A DNA stretch of 64,000 bases from an uncultured Phycisphaerae bacterium. GTDB taxonomy: Bacteria; Planctomycetota; Phycisphaerae; UBA1845; Fen-1342. Made by a program: the position numbers and the translations under genes. Below the pieces are notes generated by a model. The model saw nothing but the letters and a program-made list of their open reading frames with translations, made no database searches and was not told the origin of the DNA. Positions 16,590 to 26,400 of the stretch are shown one piece after another (position 1 is the stretch's first letter; each line of letters opens with the position of its first letter). Location: the NCBI GenBank assembly GCA_937928595.1, contig CALGJV010000040.1, positions 1-64,000 on the forward strand, in the 5' to 3' direction.

Positions 16590-18120
16590 GCCGCGCCGCG
16601 CGGCGGCCCCGCGCCGGGCCCGCAGTCCGTTGCGCGCACTGTTCCTGGCGGTGCTGCTCGGCATCCTGGGCATTGGACCTGTGGAGGCCGCGGCCCAAGG
16701 AGCGAAACGCCCTCCGGCTCGGAACGACCGTTCTCCGGCCGCGCGGCCGCGCGGCGAGGTCCGCCTCGACACACGGCTCGCCGAGCTCGTGACGGCGCAG
16801 CCGAAGGGCCTCGACATCGGGCTCTACGTCGCCGACGCGCGGAGCGGAGCCGTGTGGTTCGAACACAACGCCGCAACCGCGCTGAAGCCGGCCAGCGTGC
16901 TCAAGCTCTTCACGTCCGCGGCCGCACTCGAACGCCTCGGGCCGGACTTCCGCTTCGAGACGCGCGTGTACCTGGCCGGCCCGCCCGAGGCCCCCGAGCT
17001 GTGGGTGGTCGGCGCCGGCGACCCCGCCCTCGGCGATGAGCGGATCGCCGCCCGCCTGCGACGCGAGCGGGACTTCGCGCTGGACGAGTGGGCTGCCGCG
17101 CTGCGGGCCCGCGGTGTCACGCAGCTCCGCCGCATCGTGCTCGACACGTCGGTCTTCGACGATCAGTACACGCACCCCGATTGGCCTCTCACCCAGCAGG
17201 ACCGCTGGTACCAAGCCCCCGTCGGCGGCCTGAATATCAACGACAACTGCCTGGACGTGACGCTCACGCTGCGCGACGGCGCCCTTGCGGTGCAGCTCCA
17301 GCCCGACGTCGGGGCGGACCTGCTTCGTCAGAACCTGACGGTGGGCAGGCCCCACCGCGTCGTGCTCAAGCGGGCCCCCGGCAGCGACGTCTTCGAGCTG
17401 ACCGGCACGGTGGCGCGCGGCGGCGCACTCGAGTCGATCGCCGCCGGCCGCCCGCCCGTCTTCTTCGGCCACGCCCTGTACCACGCCCTCGAACAACGCG
17501 GGGTCCGCGTCGTGGGCGAGGTGCTCAGCCGCCCGCTCGGCCCGGACGACCTGCGCGGCGCCGCCCTGCTCGCGACCCACACCACGCCGCTGCGCGACGT
17601 GCTCTGGCGGTGCAACACGTTCAGCCAGAACCTCTTCGCCGAGTGTCTCTGCAAGGCGCTCGCCGCCTACGCCCCGGACGGCCGCCGCGCCGGCCCCCCC
17701 GGTTCCTGGTCCGCGGGCACGGACGCCGTGCGCCGCACCCTCGCACGCCTGGGCCTCGACCTCAGCAACGCCGTCCTGCGCGACGGCAGCGGCCTGAGCC
17801 ACCGGAACCGCGTTTCCGCCTCCCAGATCGGCCGCTTGCTCGTGCAGATGAACCGCCACCGCCACGCCACGGTCTTCATGGACAGCCTCGCGGAGCCCGG
17901 CGAGCCGGGTTCGATGCGTAAACGCTATGACGATCCCGTCCTGCGCGGCCGGATCCGGGGCAAGACCGGCACGCTGGCCCACGTGCAGGCCCTGGCCGGC
18001 TACGCGACCCGGCCGGACGGCACCGTGCTGGCGTTCGCGCTGCTCGTGAACGGCGGCCCGGAGAGCAACTTGCCGCTCGAGCTGTGCCGCACGCTCATCA
18101 CGGCGGCGGCCCCCCGCTGA
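16579..18120 (+). CDS. dacB: D-alanyl-D-alanine carboxypeptidase/endopeptidase, PBP4 type
   Basis: This is a class C penicillin-binding protein that trims or cleaves peptidoglycan cross-bridges in the periplasm. It has 513 residues with a signal sequence at about 19-40. The active-site motifs are present: SVLK at residues 106-109, SQN in TFSQNLFAECL, and KTG in RGKTGTLAHVQ near the end. The large insertion between the first two motifs is typical of PBP4. The start is GTG, overlapping the end of the pseudouridine synthase gene, with GAGGA upstream. It shows that this organism makes peptidoglycan. Confidence 0.9.
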   Translation: MPARPRRAAAPRRARSPLRALFLAVLLGILGIGPVEAAAQGAKRPPARNDRSPAARPRGEVRLDTRLAELVTAQPKGLDIGLYVADARSGAVWFEHNAATALKPASVLKLFTSAAALERLGPDFRFETRVYLAGPPEAPELWVVGAGDPALGDERIAARLRRERDFALDEWAAALRARGVTQLRRIVLDTSVFDDQYTHPDWPLTQQDRWYQAPVGGLNINDNCLDVTLTLRDGALAVQLQPDVGADLLRQNLTVGRPHRVVLKRAPGSDVFELTGTVARGGALESIAAGRPPVFFGHALYHALEQRGVRVVGEVLSRPLGPDDLRGAALLATHTTPLRDVLWRCNTFSQNLFAECLCKALAAYAPDGRRAGPPGSWSAGTDAVRRTLARLGLDLSNAVLRDGSGLSHRNRVSASQIGRLLVQMNRHRHATVFMDSLAEPGEPGSMRKRYDDPVLRGRIRGKTGTLAHVQALAGYATRPDGTVLAFALLVNGGPESNLPLELCRTLITAAAPR

Positions 18121-18135
18121 GCCCCGCAAGTCGGT

Positions 18136-18164
18136 TTGACAGGCGCCGCCGGGCCGCCGACCAT
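18136..18164 (+). promoter_or_regulatory. Possible promoter of the glycogen phosphorylase gene
   Basis: A perfect -35 TTGACA (18136-18141) is followed after 17 bases by GACCAT (18159-18164), a weak -10. The predicted leader to the ATG at 18213 is about 42 bases. Confidence 0.4.
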
Positions 18165-18212
18165 TGGGCGCGGGCGCGGCCGACGGCCGATAATCAGGAC
18201 GAGGAGTTCGCC

Positions 18213-20792
18213 ATGTCGCGCAAACAGACGGGTTCCGCCACGCCGGCGGCCCCGCATTCGCAGATCCTTGAGGCGCTCTGCCGGGCCCCGCTGCTCGACC
18301 ACGCGCTGAGCCACATGTACTTCACGCTCGGTAAGCCGTGGGGCATGGCCACGGAGCACGACAAGTTCGTCGCCCTGGGCCTGGCGGTCCGCGACCTGGC
18401 CGTCGGCCGGATGATCGAGACGCAAAGCGCCTACGAGGAGCGGGACTGCAAGCGGGCCTACTACCTGTCGCTCGAGTTCCTGCTCGGCCGGCTGCTGCGC
18501 AACAACCTCGTTAACCTGGGCTTGGACGACGAGTGCGCCGCGTTGTGCGCCCGCTACGGCGAGAACCTGGAGGCGCTGCTCGAAATCGAGCCCGACGCCG
18601 GGCTGGGCAACGGCGGGCTCGGCCGACTGGCCGCCTGCTACCTCGATTCCGCCGCGACGCTCGGCTACCCGGTTCAGGGCTACGGCATCCGCTACGAGCA
18701 CGGCATCTTCGAGCAGCGCATCGTCAACGGCTGGCAGGTCGAGGCGCCCGAGTACTGGCTCCAATTCGGCTCCCCGTGGGAGATCGTCCGCCCCGAATCG
18801 GCCACGATCGTGCGCCTGCGCGGCCGGGTGGAGCACCGCTCCGACGCCCACGGCCGTTTTCAGCCGCGCTGGGTCGACTGCGCCACCGTCATCGGCGTGC
18901 CGTACGACATCCCCATCGTGGGCTACGGCGGCCGGACGGTGAACATGCTGCGGCTGTGGTCGTCGCGCGCGTCGGCCGCATTCGACCTCGAGTCCTTCAA
19001 CCGCGGGGGCTTCGAGCAGGCCGTCCACGACAAGGTGCTGAGCGAGACCATCTCGAAGGTGCTGTACCCGGCCGACGAGACCGAGCGCGGCCGTGAACTG
19101 CGGCTGATCCAGCAATACTTCTTCGTGGCGTGCACGCTGGCCGACATTCTGCGCCGCTACGACCGCACACACGACACGCTCGACGCGCTGCCGGACAAGG
19201 TCGCCATTCAGCTCAACGACACGCACCCCGCGCTGGCGATCGCGGAGCTGATGCGCATCCTGGTGGACGAGCGCGGGCTCGACTGGGACCCGGCTTGGGA
19301 CTTGACGCGGGCGGTGTTCGCCTACACCAACCACACGCTGTTGCCCGAAGCGCTCGAGACGTGGCCGGTGGCGATGCTCGGGGCGCTGCTCCCGCGGCAC
19401 CTCGACATCATTTACGAGATCAACGCGCGCTTCCTGCGGCAGGTCGCGGCCCGCTGGCCCGGCGACGGCGAACGGCAGCGGCGCATGTCGCTGATCCGCG
19501 AGGAAGAGCCGCGCGCCGTGCGCATGGCGCACCTGGCGATCGTCGGCAGTCGCCGCGTGAACGGTGTGGCCGACCTGCACAGCCGGCTGATCCGCAGCCA
19601 TCTCGTGCCGGATTTCGCCGAGTTCGCCCCGGACCAGTTCACCAACGTGACGAACGGCGTCACCCCGCGCCGCTGGCTGCGGGCGTGCAACCCGGCCCTC
19701 GCCGCGGCCATCACGCGCCGCATCGGCGACGGCTGGATCACCGATCTGGACCAGCTCCGGCGGCTGGAGCGGTTTGCCGACGATGCGGAATTCCAGGAGG
19801 AATTCCGGGCCATCAAGCACGCCAACAAGGAGGCCGTCGCCGCGCGCCTGCGCCGCACGATGGGCCTCGCCCTGCCCACCGACGCGCTCTGGGACGCGCA
19901 GATGAAGCGGCTGCACGAGTACAAGCGCCAGCTCCTCAACGTGCTCCACGTGGTCATGCTGTACCACGAGCTGCTCGAGGACCCCCAGGCCCGCGTGCCG
20001 CGCGTCGTGCTGTTCGCCGCGAAGGCCGCCCCGGCCTACCATCGGGCCAAGCTCATCATCAAGCTCATCCACGAAGTCGCGCGGACGATCAACGGCGACC
20101 GACGCCTGGGCGCCCGCCTGCGCGTCGCGTTCGTGCCCAACTACCGCGTCTCGCTGGCCGAGCTGATGATCCCGGCCGCCGACCTGTCCGAGCAGATTTC
20201 GACCGCCGGGCTCGAGGCCTCCGGCACCGGCAACATGAAGTTCGCCCTCAACGGCGCGCTGACGATCGGCACGCTCGACGGGGCCAACATCGAGATCCGC
20301 GACGCGGTCGGACCCGAGAATTTCTTCCTGTTCGGCCTCACCGCCGACGAGGTGCAGGCCCGCCGGCCGGGCTACCGCCCCGCGGACGTCTACCACAGCC
20401 ACGACGGCGTGCGCCGCGCCCTGGATGCGATTGCCGGGGGCGAGTTCTGCCCCGAGACGCCCGGCCTGTTCGCGCACATCCGGGACTGGCTGCTCGGCGG
20501 CGATCCTTACATGCTCCTGGCGGACATCGAGTCGTACGCCGCCGCCCAGCGCAAGGTCGAAGCGCTCTGGCAGGACCCCCGCGCCTGGACGCGCGCCGCC
20601 ATCCTGAATGTCGCCCGCATGGGGCATTTTTCCAGCGACCGGGCGGTGCACGAGTACGCCCAGCGGATCTGGCGCATCGAGCCCGTGCGCGTCGACGGCG
20701 GCCCCGCGCCGCGCCGCGCCGCCGCCCGCCCCGCGCGGCAGACGACCCTGCGGGCGACACGCGCCACGCCGACCCGCCGCAAACGCACGTAG
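18213..20792 (+). CDS. glgP: Glycogen/starch alpha-glucan phosphorylase
   Basis: This PLP-dependent enzyme releases glucose-1-phosphate from glycogen by phosphorolysis in the cytoplasm. It has 859 residues, slightly longer than the usual 815-830. The N-terminal YYLSLEFLLGR and GLGNGGLGRLAACYLDS motifs and the PLP lysine motif EASGTGNMKFALNG near residue 680 are intact, as is DGANIEI. The extra length is a C-terminal tail of about 30 residues rich in Arg, Ala and Pro that is absent from typical family members. The ATG was chosen because GAGGAG lies seven bases upstream; the frame is open further upstream without support. It stands alone and no other glycogen genes are in the window. Confidence 0.95.
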   Translation: MSRKQTGSATPAAPHSQILEALCRAPLLDHALSHMYFTLGKPWGMATEHDKFVALGLAVRDLAVGRMIETQSAYEERDCKRAYYLSLEFLLGRLLRNNLVNLGLDDECAALCARYGENLEALLEIEPDAGLGNGGLGRLAACYLDSAATLGYPVQGYGIRYEHGIFEQRIVNGWQVEAPEYWLQFGSPWEIVRPESATIVRLRGRVEHRSDAHGRFQPRWVDCATVIGVPYDIPIVGYGGRTVNMLRLWSSRASAAFDLESFNRGGFEQAVHDKVLSETISKVLYPADETERGRELRLIQQYFFVACTLADILRRYDRTHDTLDALPDKVAIQLNDTHPALAIAELMRILVDERGLDWDPAWDLTRAVFAYTNHTLLPEALETWPVAMLGALLPRHLDIIYEINARFLRQVAARWPGDGERQRRMSLIREEEPRAVRMAHLAIVGSRRVNGVADLHSRLIRSHLVPDFAEFAPDQFTNVTNGVTPRRWLRACNPALAAAITRRIGDGWITDLDQLRRLERFADDAEFQEEFRAIKHANKEAVAARLRRTMGLALPTDALWDAQMKRLHEYKRQLLNVLHVVMLYHELLEDPQARVPRVVLFAAKAAPAYHRAKLIIKLIHEVARTINGDRRLGARLRVAFVPNYRVSLAELMIPAADLSEQISTAGLEASGTGNMKFALNGALTIGTLDGANIEIRDAVGPENFFLFGLTADEVQARRPGYRPADVYHSHDGVRRALDAIAGGEFCPETPGLFAHIRDWLLGGDPYMLLADIESYAAAQRKVEALWQDPRAWTRAAILNVARMGHFSSDRAVHEYAQRIWRIEPVRVDGGPAPRRAAARPARQTTLRATRATPTRRKRT

Positions 20793-20822
20793 GCGTGACG
20801 CAGCGCCCCGCCCGTCCCCCGT

Positions 20823-21611
20823 TTATCCGGGCGCGGCTTCCTCGGTCAGCCGCAGGAAGACGTCCTCCAGTCGGCCGTCCGTGGCCGCCTGCCGCCGCAG
20901 CTCGGCCAGCGTCCCCAGCGCGACCAGGCGGCCGCGGTGAATGATGCCGATGCGGTCGGCCAGCAGCTCCGCGATGTCGAGCGTGTGCGTGCTCATGAAC
21001 ACCGTCCCGCCCGCCTCGGCCAGCTCGCGGAAGATGTCGCGCGTGATGCGGGCCGTCCGCGGATCCAGCCCCACCATCGGCTCGTCCACGACCAGCACGC
21101 GGGGCGCATGAACCAGGGCGGCCGCGAGCGCCACCTTCTGCTTCATGCCGTGGCTGTACGTCTCGCACAGCCGGTCCAGGAAGTCCTCCATGTCGAGCCG
21201 CCGCGAGAGCTCGGCGAGGCGTGCCGCCGCCACCTCGCGCGGCACGCCGTACATCGTGCGTGTGAACTCGATGAACTCCTGGCCCGTCAGCTTCTCGTAG
21301 ACGAACGGCTGGTCCGGCACGTACGCGATCGGCTGTTTGGCCCCCGGGTCGCCGGCGTCCAGGCGCGCGCCGCACACTTCCACGGTCCCGCGGTCCGGCC
21401 GCAGCAGCCCGGTGGTCATCTTCAGCGTCGTCGTCTTGCCCGCGCCGTTCGGCCCGAGAAACGCGAAGACCTCGCCGGCGTGCAGCGTTAGCGAAAGCTC
21501 CGCGACCGCCGGCTTCGACCCGAACGACTTGCTCACGCCGCTCAAGCGAACCGCGATGGGCGCCGCCGCCGCCGCGGGCGTTCCAGGGTCAGGTTGGGGC
21601 GTGGTGTGCAT
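20823..21611 (-). CDS. ABC transporter ATP-binding protein
   Basis: This 262-residue ATPase energises an unknown export or import process. Walker A is GPNGAGKTTTLKM, the signature is YSHGMKQKVALAAAL, Walker B is VLVVDEPMVGLDP and the H-loop is STHTLD. The sequence belongs to the ABC-2 (drug, sodium or Gld-like) exporter branch. The expected multi-spanning permease is absent: upstream is a one-helix hypothetical protein and downstream is the convergent glgP. The spacing of 15 bases suggests co-transcription with the hypothetical gene. Confidence 0.88.
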   Translation of the reverse strand: MHTTPQPDPGTPAAAAAPIAVRLSGVSKSFGSKPAVAELSLTLHAGEVFAFLGPNGAGKTTTLKMTTGLLRPDRGTVEVCGARLDAGDPGAKQPIAYVPDQPFVYEKLTGQEFIEFTRTMYGVPREVAAARLAELSRRLDMEDFLDRLCETYSHGMKQKVALAAALVHAPRVLVVDEPMVGLDPRTARITRDIFRELAEAGGTVFMSTHTLDIAELLADRIGIIHRGRLVALGTLAELRRQAATDGRLEDVFLRLTEEAAPG

Positions 21612-21626
21612 CGGCCGGGCGTTCCG

Positions 21627-22487
21627 TCACCGCCCACCACGGCGCGGGCGCGGCGGACCAACCGTCGGCGCGGCGCGCGCCGCCTCGTCGTAGGGCTCAT
21701 CGAGCAGTTCCAGCTCCCCGAGCAGCGGCAGATCGACGACCTGGCGAAGCACACGGCCGTCCGCCGTTACCCACGCCGTGGCCTTGCCCCCTTCGACGAC
21801 AAACGTGTCCACGAGACTGCCGCGGTGCTCGATGCGGGCGGTGCCCGTCACCCGGATCACGACGGGCTCCAGACCCAGTCCCTCTGCCGAGAAATTGGGC
21901 AGGATCTGCTGCAACGGATCGACCAGATCCAGCCGCCAGGATCGGCCCACGTACAAGCCCGGCAGGCGATGGAAGGGCCGGATCACGTCGCCCAGCGCCG
22001 CCGGCGCTCGCATGTCGAGCGCGAAGCCCCCCCGTTGCGGGCCGACCTCCCACTGGCAGGGAAACTCGCCGGACGGCATCGCCTCGCCCTTGAGCACCAC
22101 CGGCATTCCCAGGCCCTCGATCCGGAACTCCAGGCTGTCCACCGTCAGGCGATTGCCGTGTCGGAACGTCAACTCCGTCTCGATGCGGACCGGGGGCGTG
22201 GACAAGCCGCCGGGGAGCGACAAGGGGTCGAGCACCGTGACGGTCGCGACCGTCACCAGGCCCCCCGGCAGCGGGCGGCGGGCCTCCGTCCAGCTCCGTC
22301 CCAGCAGCACGCCGTCCCGGTAGATGCCCACCTGGGTACGTTCCTCCTCCCCCGGGGCGAGCGTGTGCGTCGCACTCGGCGGGGCGTCGCCGGCCAGCCA
22401 TAGCGGCACGACGTCGCGCAGGACGATCGCTCCGTTGGCGACCAGCATGCCGGCCGCCGCGAGTATTCCGATCCAGCGGTTGAGCAT
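21627..22487 (-). CDS. Hypothetical exported/membrane-anchored protein beside an ABC ATPase
   Basis: I do not recognise this 286-residue protein. It has one N-terminal hydrophobic helix (residues 3-23, RWIGILAAAGMLVANGAIVL) and an otherwise soluble beta-rich body without cysteines in known motifs. It precedes the ABC ATPase by 15 bases, so it may be an accessory or substrate-contacting part of that system. The ATG at 22487 was preferred over one 19 codons upstream because it opens into the hydrophobic helix and because a TACAAT box at 22515-22520 would start the message between them. The Shine-Dalgarno sequence is weak. Confidence 0.6.
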   Translation of the reverse strand: MLNRWIGILAAAGMLVANGAIVLRDVVPLWLAGDAPPSATHTLAPGEEERTQVGIYRDGVLLGRSWTEARRPLPGGLVTVATVTVLDPLSLPGGLSTPPVRIETELTFRHGNRLTVDSLEFRIEGLGMPVVLKGEAMPSGEFPCQWEVGPQRGGFALDMRAPAALGDVIRPFHRLPGLYVGRSWRLDLVDPLQQILPNFSAEGLGLEPVVIRVTGTARIEHRGSLVDTFVVEGGKATAWVTADGRVLRQVVDLPLLGELELLDEPYDEAARAAPTVGPPRPRRGGR

Positions 22488-22514
22488 CGCCAGGTTCCCG
22501 AGGAGAACCGGTGC

Positions 22515-22520
22515 ATTGTA
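22515..22520 (-). promoter_or_regulatory. -10 element (TACAAT) for the hypothetical-ABC unit
   Basis: On the leftward strand TACAAT lies 27 bases before the ATG at 22487. TTGGGG stands about 18 bases further upstream as a partial -35. Confidence 0.4.
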
Positions 22521-22688
22521 GGCGACCCCGCCGTGCGACCCCAAACGACTGGCAGTGGGGGCCCCGGAGGCGCCCGGCGGTTGCGAAAGCGCCCCGCGCG
22601 TTGGTATCGTCCATGGCGGCCTGCGGCCCCACGGCGCGGTTCGGCGCTTTCATATTTTGCGAAAGCCGCGGGCGCGCGGTGCGCTCCC

Positions 22689-22718
22689 TTGACGGTCCCG
22701 CGCCCGATTCCTTATACG
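22689..22718 (+). promoter_or_regulatory. Promoter of the alternative complex III / caa3 oxidase operon
   Basis: TTGACG (22689-22694), an 18-base spacer and TATACG (22713-22718) give a good sigma70-type promoter facing the respiratory operon. The predicted start near 22725 leaves a leader of about 29 bases with GGAG (22743-22746) seven bases before codon 22754. Because the promoter lies inside the upstream extension of the open frame, it argues against any start codon before 22725. Confidence 0.6.
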
Positions 22719-22753
22719 ACCGCAGCAGCCGAGCCAGTTCACGGAGACGGACC

Positions 22754-23446
22754 ATCGACACCTTCGTCTTCCCACGGTGGACGAACAAGCTGCGGGTTGC
22801 CGTGGCCGTCGCGGCGCTCGGCGTCCCCGGCTACGGCGTGCTCGTGCTCGGATACGGCGGGGCCCCCGAAACCACTGACGTCGGCTATGCGCCCGTGCAA
22901 CCGATCCCCTACAGCCACGCGCTGCACGCCGGCGAGCTCGGCATGGACTGCCGCTACTGCCACGCCTCGGTCGAGCTCTCGGCTCACGCGGCCATCCCCC
23001 CGACGGCAACGTGCATCAACTGCCACGGGACCAAGTTCGGCATCCGCCGCACCAGCCCGAAGCTCCAGCCCTTGCACCAGGCGTTCTACGGGACCGACCG
23101 CTCACCGCCGGGTCAGCCGATCCCCTGGGTCCGCGTGCACGATCTACCCGACTACGTGTACTTCAATCACAGCGCGCACGTGAACCGCGGCGTGGGGTGC
23201 GTCTCCTGCCACGGCCGCGTGGACCGCATGGAGGTCGTGTACCAGGCCGAGCCGCTCAGCATGAGCTGGTGCCTGCACTGCCACCGCAACCCCGGCCCCA
23301 ACCTCCGCCCGCGCGACCAGATCACGAACATGACCTGGCAGCCGCCTCCCGGCCGCGAGGGGCAGGAGCTGGCGCAGAAACTCCTGGTTGAGTACAACAT
23401 TCGCCCGCTGGATTACATGCAGATGTGCTCGCTCTGCCACCGCTGA
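22754..23446 (+). CDS. actA: Alternative complex III, pentaheme cytochrome c subunit ActA
   Basis: This membrane-anchored multiheme cytochrome c is the first subunit of the quinol:electron-acceptor oxidoreductase ACIII. Five CxxCH heme motifs are present: CRYCH, CINCH, CVSCH, CLHCH and CSLCH. An N-terminal helix (KLRVAVAVAALGVPGYGVLV) follows the conserved FPRWTNK motif. The family start fits an ATC codon at 22754, seven bases after GGAG and 29 bases after the predicted transcription start. Conventional starts exist only at ATG 22511 or 22613 and GTG 22679, all upstream of the promoter and giving unlikely N-termini. A miscalled base (ATG read as ATC) is the other explanation. It is the first gene of the respiratory operon. 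Confidence 0.85.
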   Translation: MDTFVFPRWTNKLRVAVAVAALGVPGYGVLVLGYGGAPETTDVGYAPVQPIPYSHALHAGELGMDCRYCHASVELSAHAAIPPTATCINCHGTKFGIRRTSPKLQPLHQAFYGTDRSPPGQPIPWVRVHDLPDYVYFNHSAHVNRGVGCVSCHGRVDRMEVVYQAEPLSMSWCLHCHRNPGPNLRPRDQITNMTWQPPPGREGQELAQKLLVEYNIRPLDYMQMCSLCHR

Positions 23447-23488
23447 TGCGTTGGCCGGCGGTTGCGCCCGGACGACAAGAGGACAAAC

Positions 23489-26400
23489 GTGAGAGACGGT
23501 CACACGCCTGACAGCCCCGACGCGATCCCCAGCACCGGGTCGCTGCCGCTACCGCTGCTCACGCGCGGGCCCGCCGCCGGGGGCTATTGGCGCAGCCTGG
23601 ACGAACTGGCCGGCACCCCCGAGTTCCGGCGCCTCATCGAGAACGAGTTCCCGTCGCTCCTGCCCGAGCTGCGGTCGCCCACGTCCCGCCGAACGTTCCT
23701 GAAAGTCATGGGCGCTTCACTCGCCCTCGCCGGCCTCGCCGCCTGCCGCTGGCCGCGGGAGACCATTGTGCCGGCCACGCGGCAGCCGGTGAATCGCATC
23801 CCCGGCGAGACCGTCCAGTTCGCGACCGCGCTGGAGCTCGGCGGCGGCGGCGCGCTCGGCCTGCTGGTCACCAGCTACGAGGGGCGGCCGCTCAAGATCG
23901 AAGGCAACCCGCTGCACCCCTTCAGCCGGGGCAAGACCGATCTGCTGGCGCAGGCGACCGTGCTCGACCTGTACGACCCGGACCGGCTGGCGCTCCCGGG
24001 GCGGCGCACGGCGGGCGCGCCCCGCGGCACGGCCGAGACCGTTCCCTGGCTCGATTTCGACGCGTTCACCGGCGCTTACTTCGCCGCGCTGCGGAAAAGC
24101 GGTGGCGCGGGTCTCGTCGTCCTCAGTGAGCACTCGTCCTCGCCGACGCTGGCCGACCTGCGGACGCGCTTCGCGCGGGTGCTGCCGCAGGCGACCTGGA
24201 TCGAGTTCGAAACCGTGCCCCGCGACAACGCGCGCGCCGGCCTCGCGGCCGCCTTCGGCCGCCCCACGCGGACGCAGCTCGACCTCACCGCCGCGGATAT
24301 CATCGTCAGCCTCGATGACGACTTCCTCATGCAGCCCGGCACGGGCGTCCGCCGCGCGGGCGACTTCGCCGCCCGGCGCCGCGCCGCCGACGGCACGATG
24401 AACCGCCTCTACGTGGTGGAGAGCAATCTGACCGTCACCGGGGCCGCGGCCGATCACCGCCTGCCGCTTCGCAGCGCGGACGTCGGCGTCTTCGCCGGCC
24501 TGCTCGCCCGCGCCCTGCTCGAACGGGGCGTCGAATGGCCGCCGGCCGCCGCCGACCTGCGGCCCGCGCTCGACGACTTCAACGCCGCCGACATCGATCC
24601 GCAGTTCGTCCGGGCCGTCGCCGCCGATCTGGCTCGTCACCGCGGCCGTAGCGTGATCACCGTGGGGCTGCGCCAGCCGCCGGCCGTCCACGCCCTCGCG
24701 GCCGTGCTGAACGAGGCGCTGGGCAACGTGGGCGCGACCGTGTCCTACACGGACGACCCGGTCCCCGCCGGACGGCTGGACGACCTGGCCGCCGCGGCTC
24801 AAGGCGGGCTGGACACGCTGCTGATCCTCGGCGGCAACCCCGTCGCGCACCTGCCGGCCGAGGTCGATCTGCCCGGGGTGATCGCCCGGACGAAGACCAG
24901 CCTGTATTTCGGAACGCACGCCGACGAGACGGCCGCGCTCTGCGGCTGGTGGGCGCCGCTGGCCCACTATCTGGAGAGTTGGGGCGACGTCCGCGCGGCG
25001 GACGGTACCGTCTCGATCGTGCAGCCGCTCATCGAGCCGCTGTTCGGCGGCCGCACCGCGAGCGAGGTCGTCGCTCGCCTGACGGCCGACGAGGTCACGT
25101 CCGCGTACGACCTGGTGCGGCGCACGTTCCGGGCTGCGGTCGGGTCCGACGGCGATTGGGAAGCGGCGTGGCGGCAGAGCCTGCACGACGGCGTCGTCGC
25201 CGGCTCGGCCTGGCCGCGCGACCGGCGTCCCGTGGCGCTCGCCGCCGACAGTCGGCGCGCGGACGCCCTCCGGGCCGTCGCCGCGCAGCGCCCCCCGCGC
25301 GACGGCGCGTTCGAGCTCGTCTTCGTGCCGGACTACAAGCTCTACGACGGCCGCTTCGCGAACAACGGCTGGCTCCAGGAACTGCCCGATCCGATCACCA
25401 AGCTGACGTGGGACAACGCGGCGCTCGTATCCCCTGCCGACGCCGGGAAGCTCGGCCTCCGCAAGTACGGCGACATGCTCCGGATCGAGCTCGCCGGCCG
25501 CCGCGTCGACATCCCCGCGTACATCCTGCCCGGGCACGCCGACGGTTCCATCACGCTGCCGCTGGGTTACGGCCGCGGGCCGCTCGCCGGCACCGTGGCC
25601 GCGGAGGCGGGGGTGGACGTCCGGCCGCTGCGGACCCCGGCGGCCGCGCACATCGCGGCCGGGGCCCGGGTCGCCGCCACGGGCGAACACCGGCTGCTGG
25701 CCACGACGCAGGACCACTACGCGATCGCCTCGGTCGTCGGCGATGCCGAAACACAGCAGCGGGCGGCCCACCTCATCCGCGAAGGCACGCTGGCGGAGTT
25801 CCGCGACAGGCCGGACTTCGCCGCGCATGCCGTCCACCTGCCGCCGGCCGCGCCGCTGTGGAAGGACAAGGAGTGGCAGGGGCACCGCTGGGGCATGGCC
25901 ATCGACCTGACCGCGTGCATCGGGTGCGGCGCCTGCGTCGTCGCGTGCCAGGCCGAGAACAACATCCCCGTCGTCGGCAAGGACGAAGTCGCGCGGGGCC
26001 GCGAGATGCACTGGATCCGCATCGACCGCTACTTCAAGAACGTCCGCGCGACGACGGTCCATCACGGCCCCGGCCACGACGCGGCGCCGGCCCCTGCGCC
26101 GCTCGAGCCCGTGATCCGCGTGGTCCATCAGCCCATGACGTGCCAGCACTGCGAGACCGCCCCGTGCGAGAGCGTCTGCCCGGTCGCGGCCACGGTCCAT
26201 GACGAGGAGGGCCTCAACGTCATGGTCTACAACCGCTGCGTGGGCACGCGCTACTGCTCGAACAACTGCCCTTACAAAGTCCGGCGGTTCAACTGGTTCT
26301 GGAATCACCACGGCCCGGCGCACCCGCGCTCCCGCCGCGGGCCGAGCCGGCCGCCCCCGGGCAAACTCAAGCAGGAGCTGCTGACCGACATGGAGAAGCT

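Noticed and set aside
14538-16817. Leftward open frame of 759 codons across the TPR and pseudouridine synthase genes
   Set aside because: It spans several clearly coding genes on the other strand and shows no domain.
18000-20651. Leftward open frame of 883 codons antisense to glgP
   Set aside because: Same reason: it is a shadow of a clear glycogen phosphorylase gene, and its composition is Arg/Val/Asp-rich without motifs.
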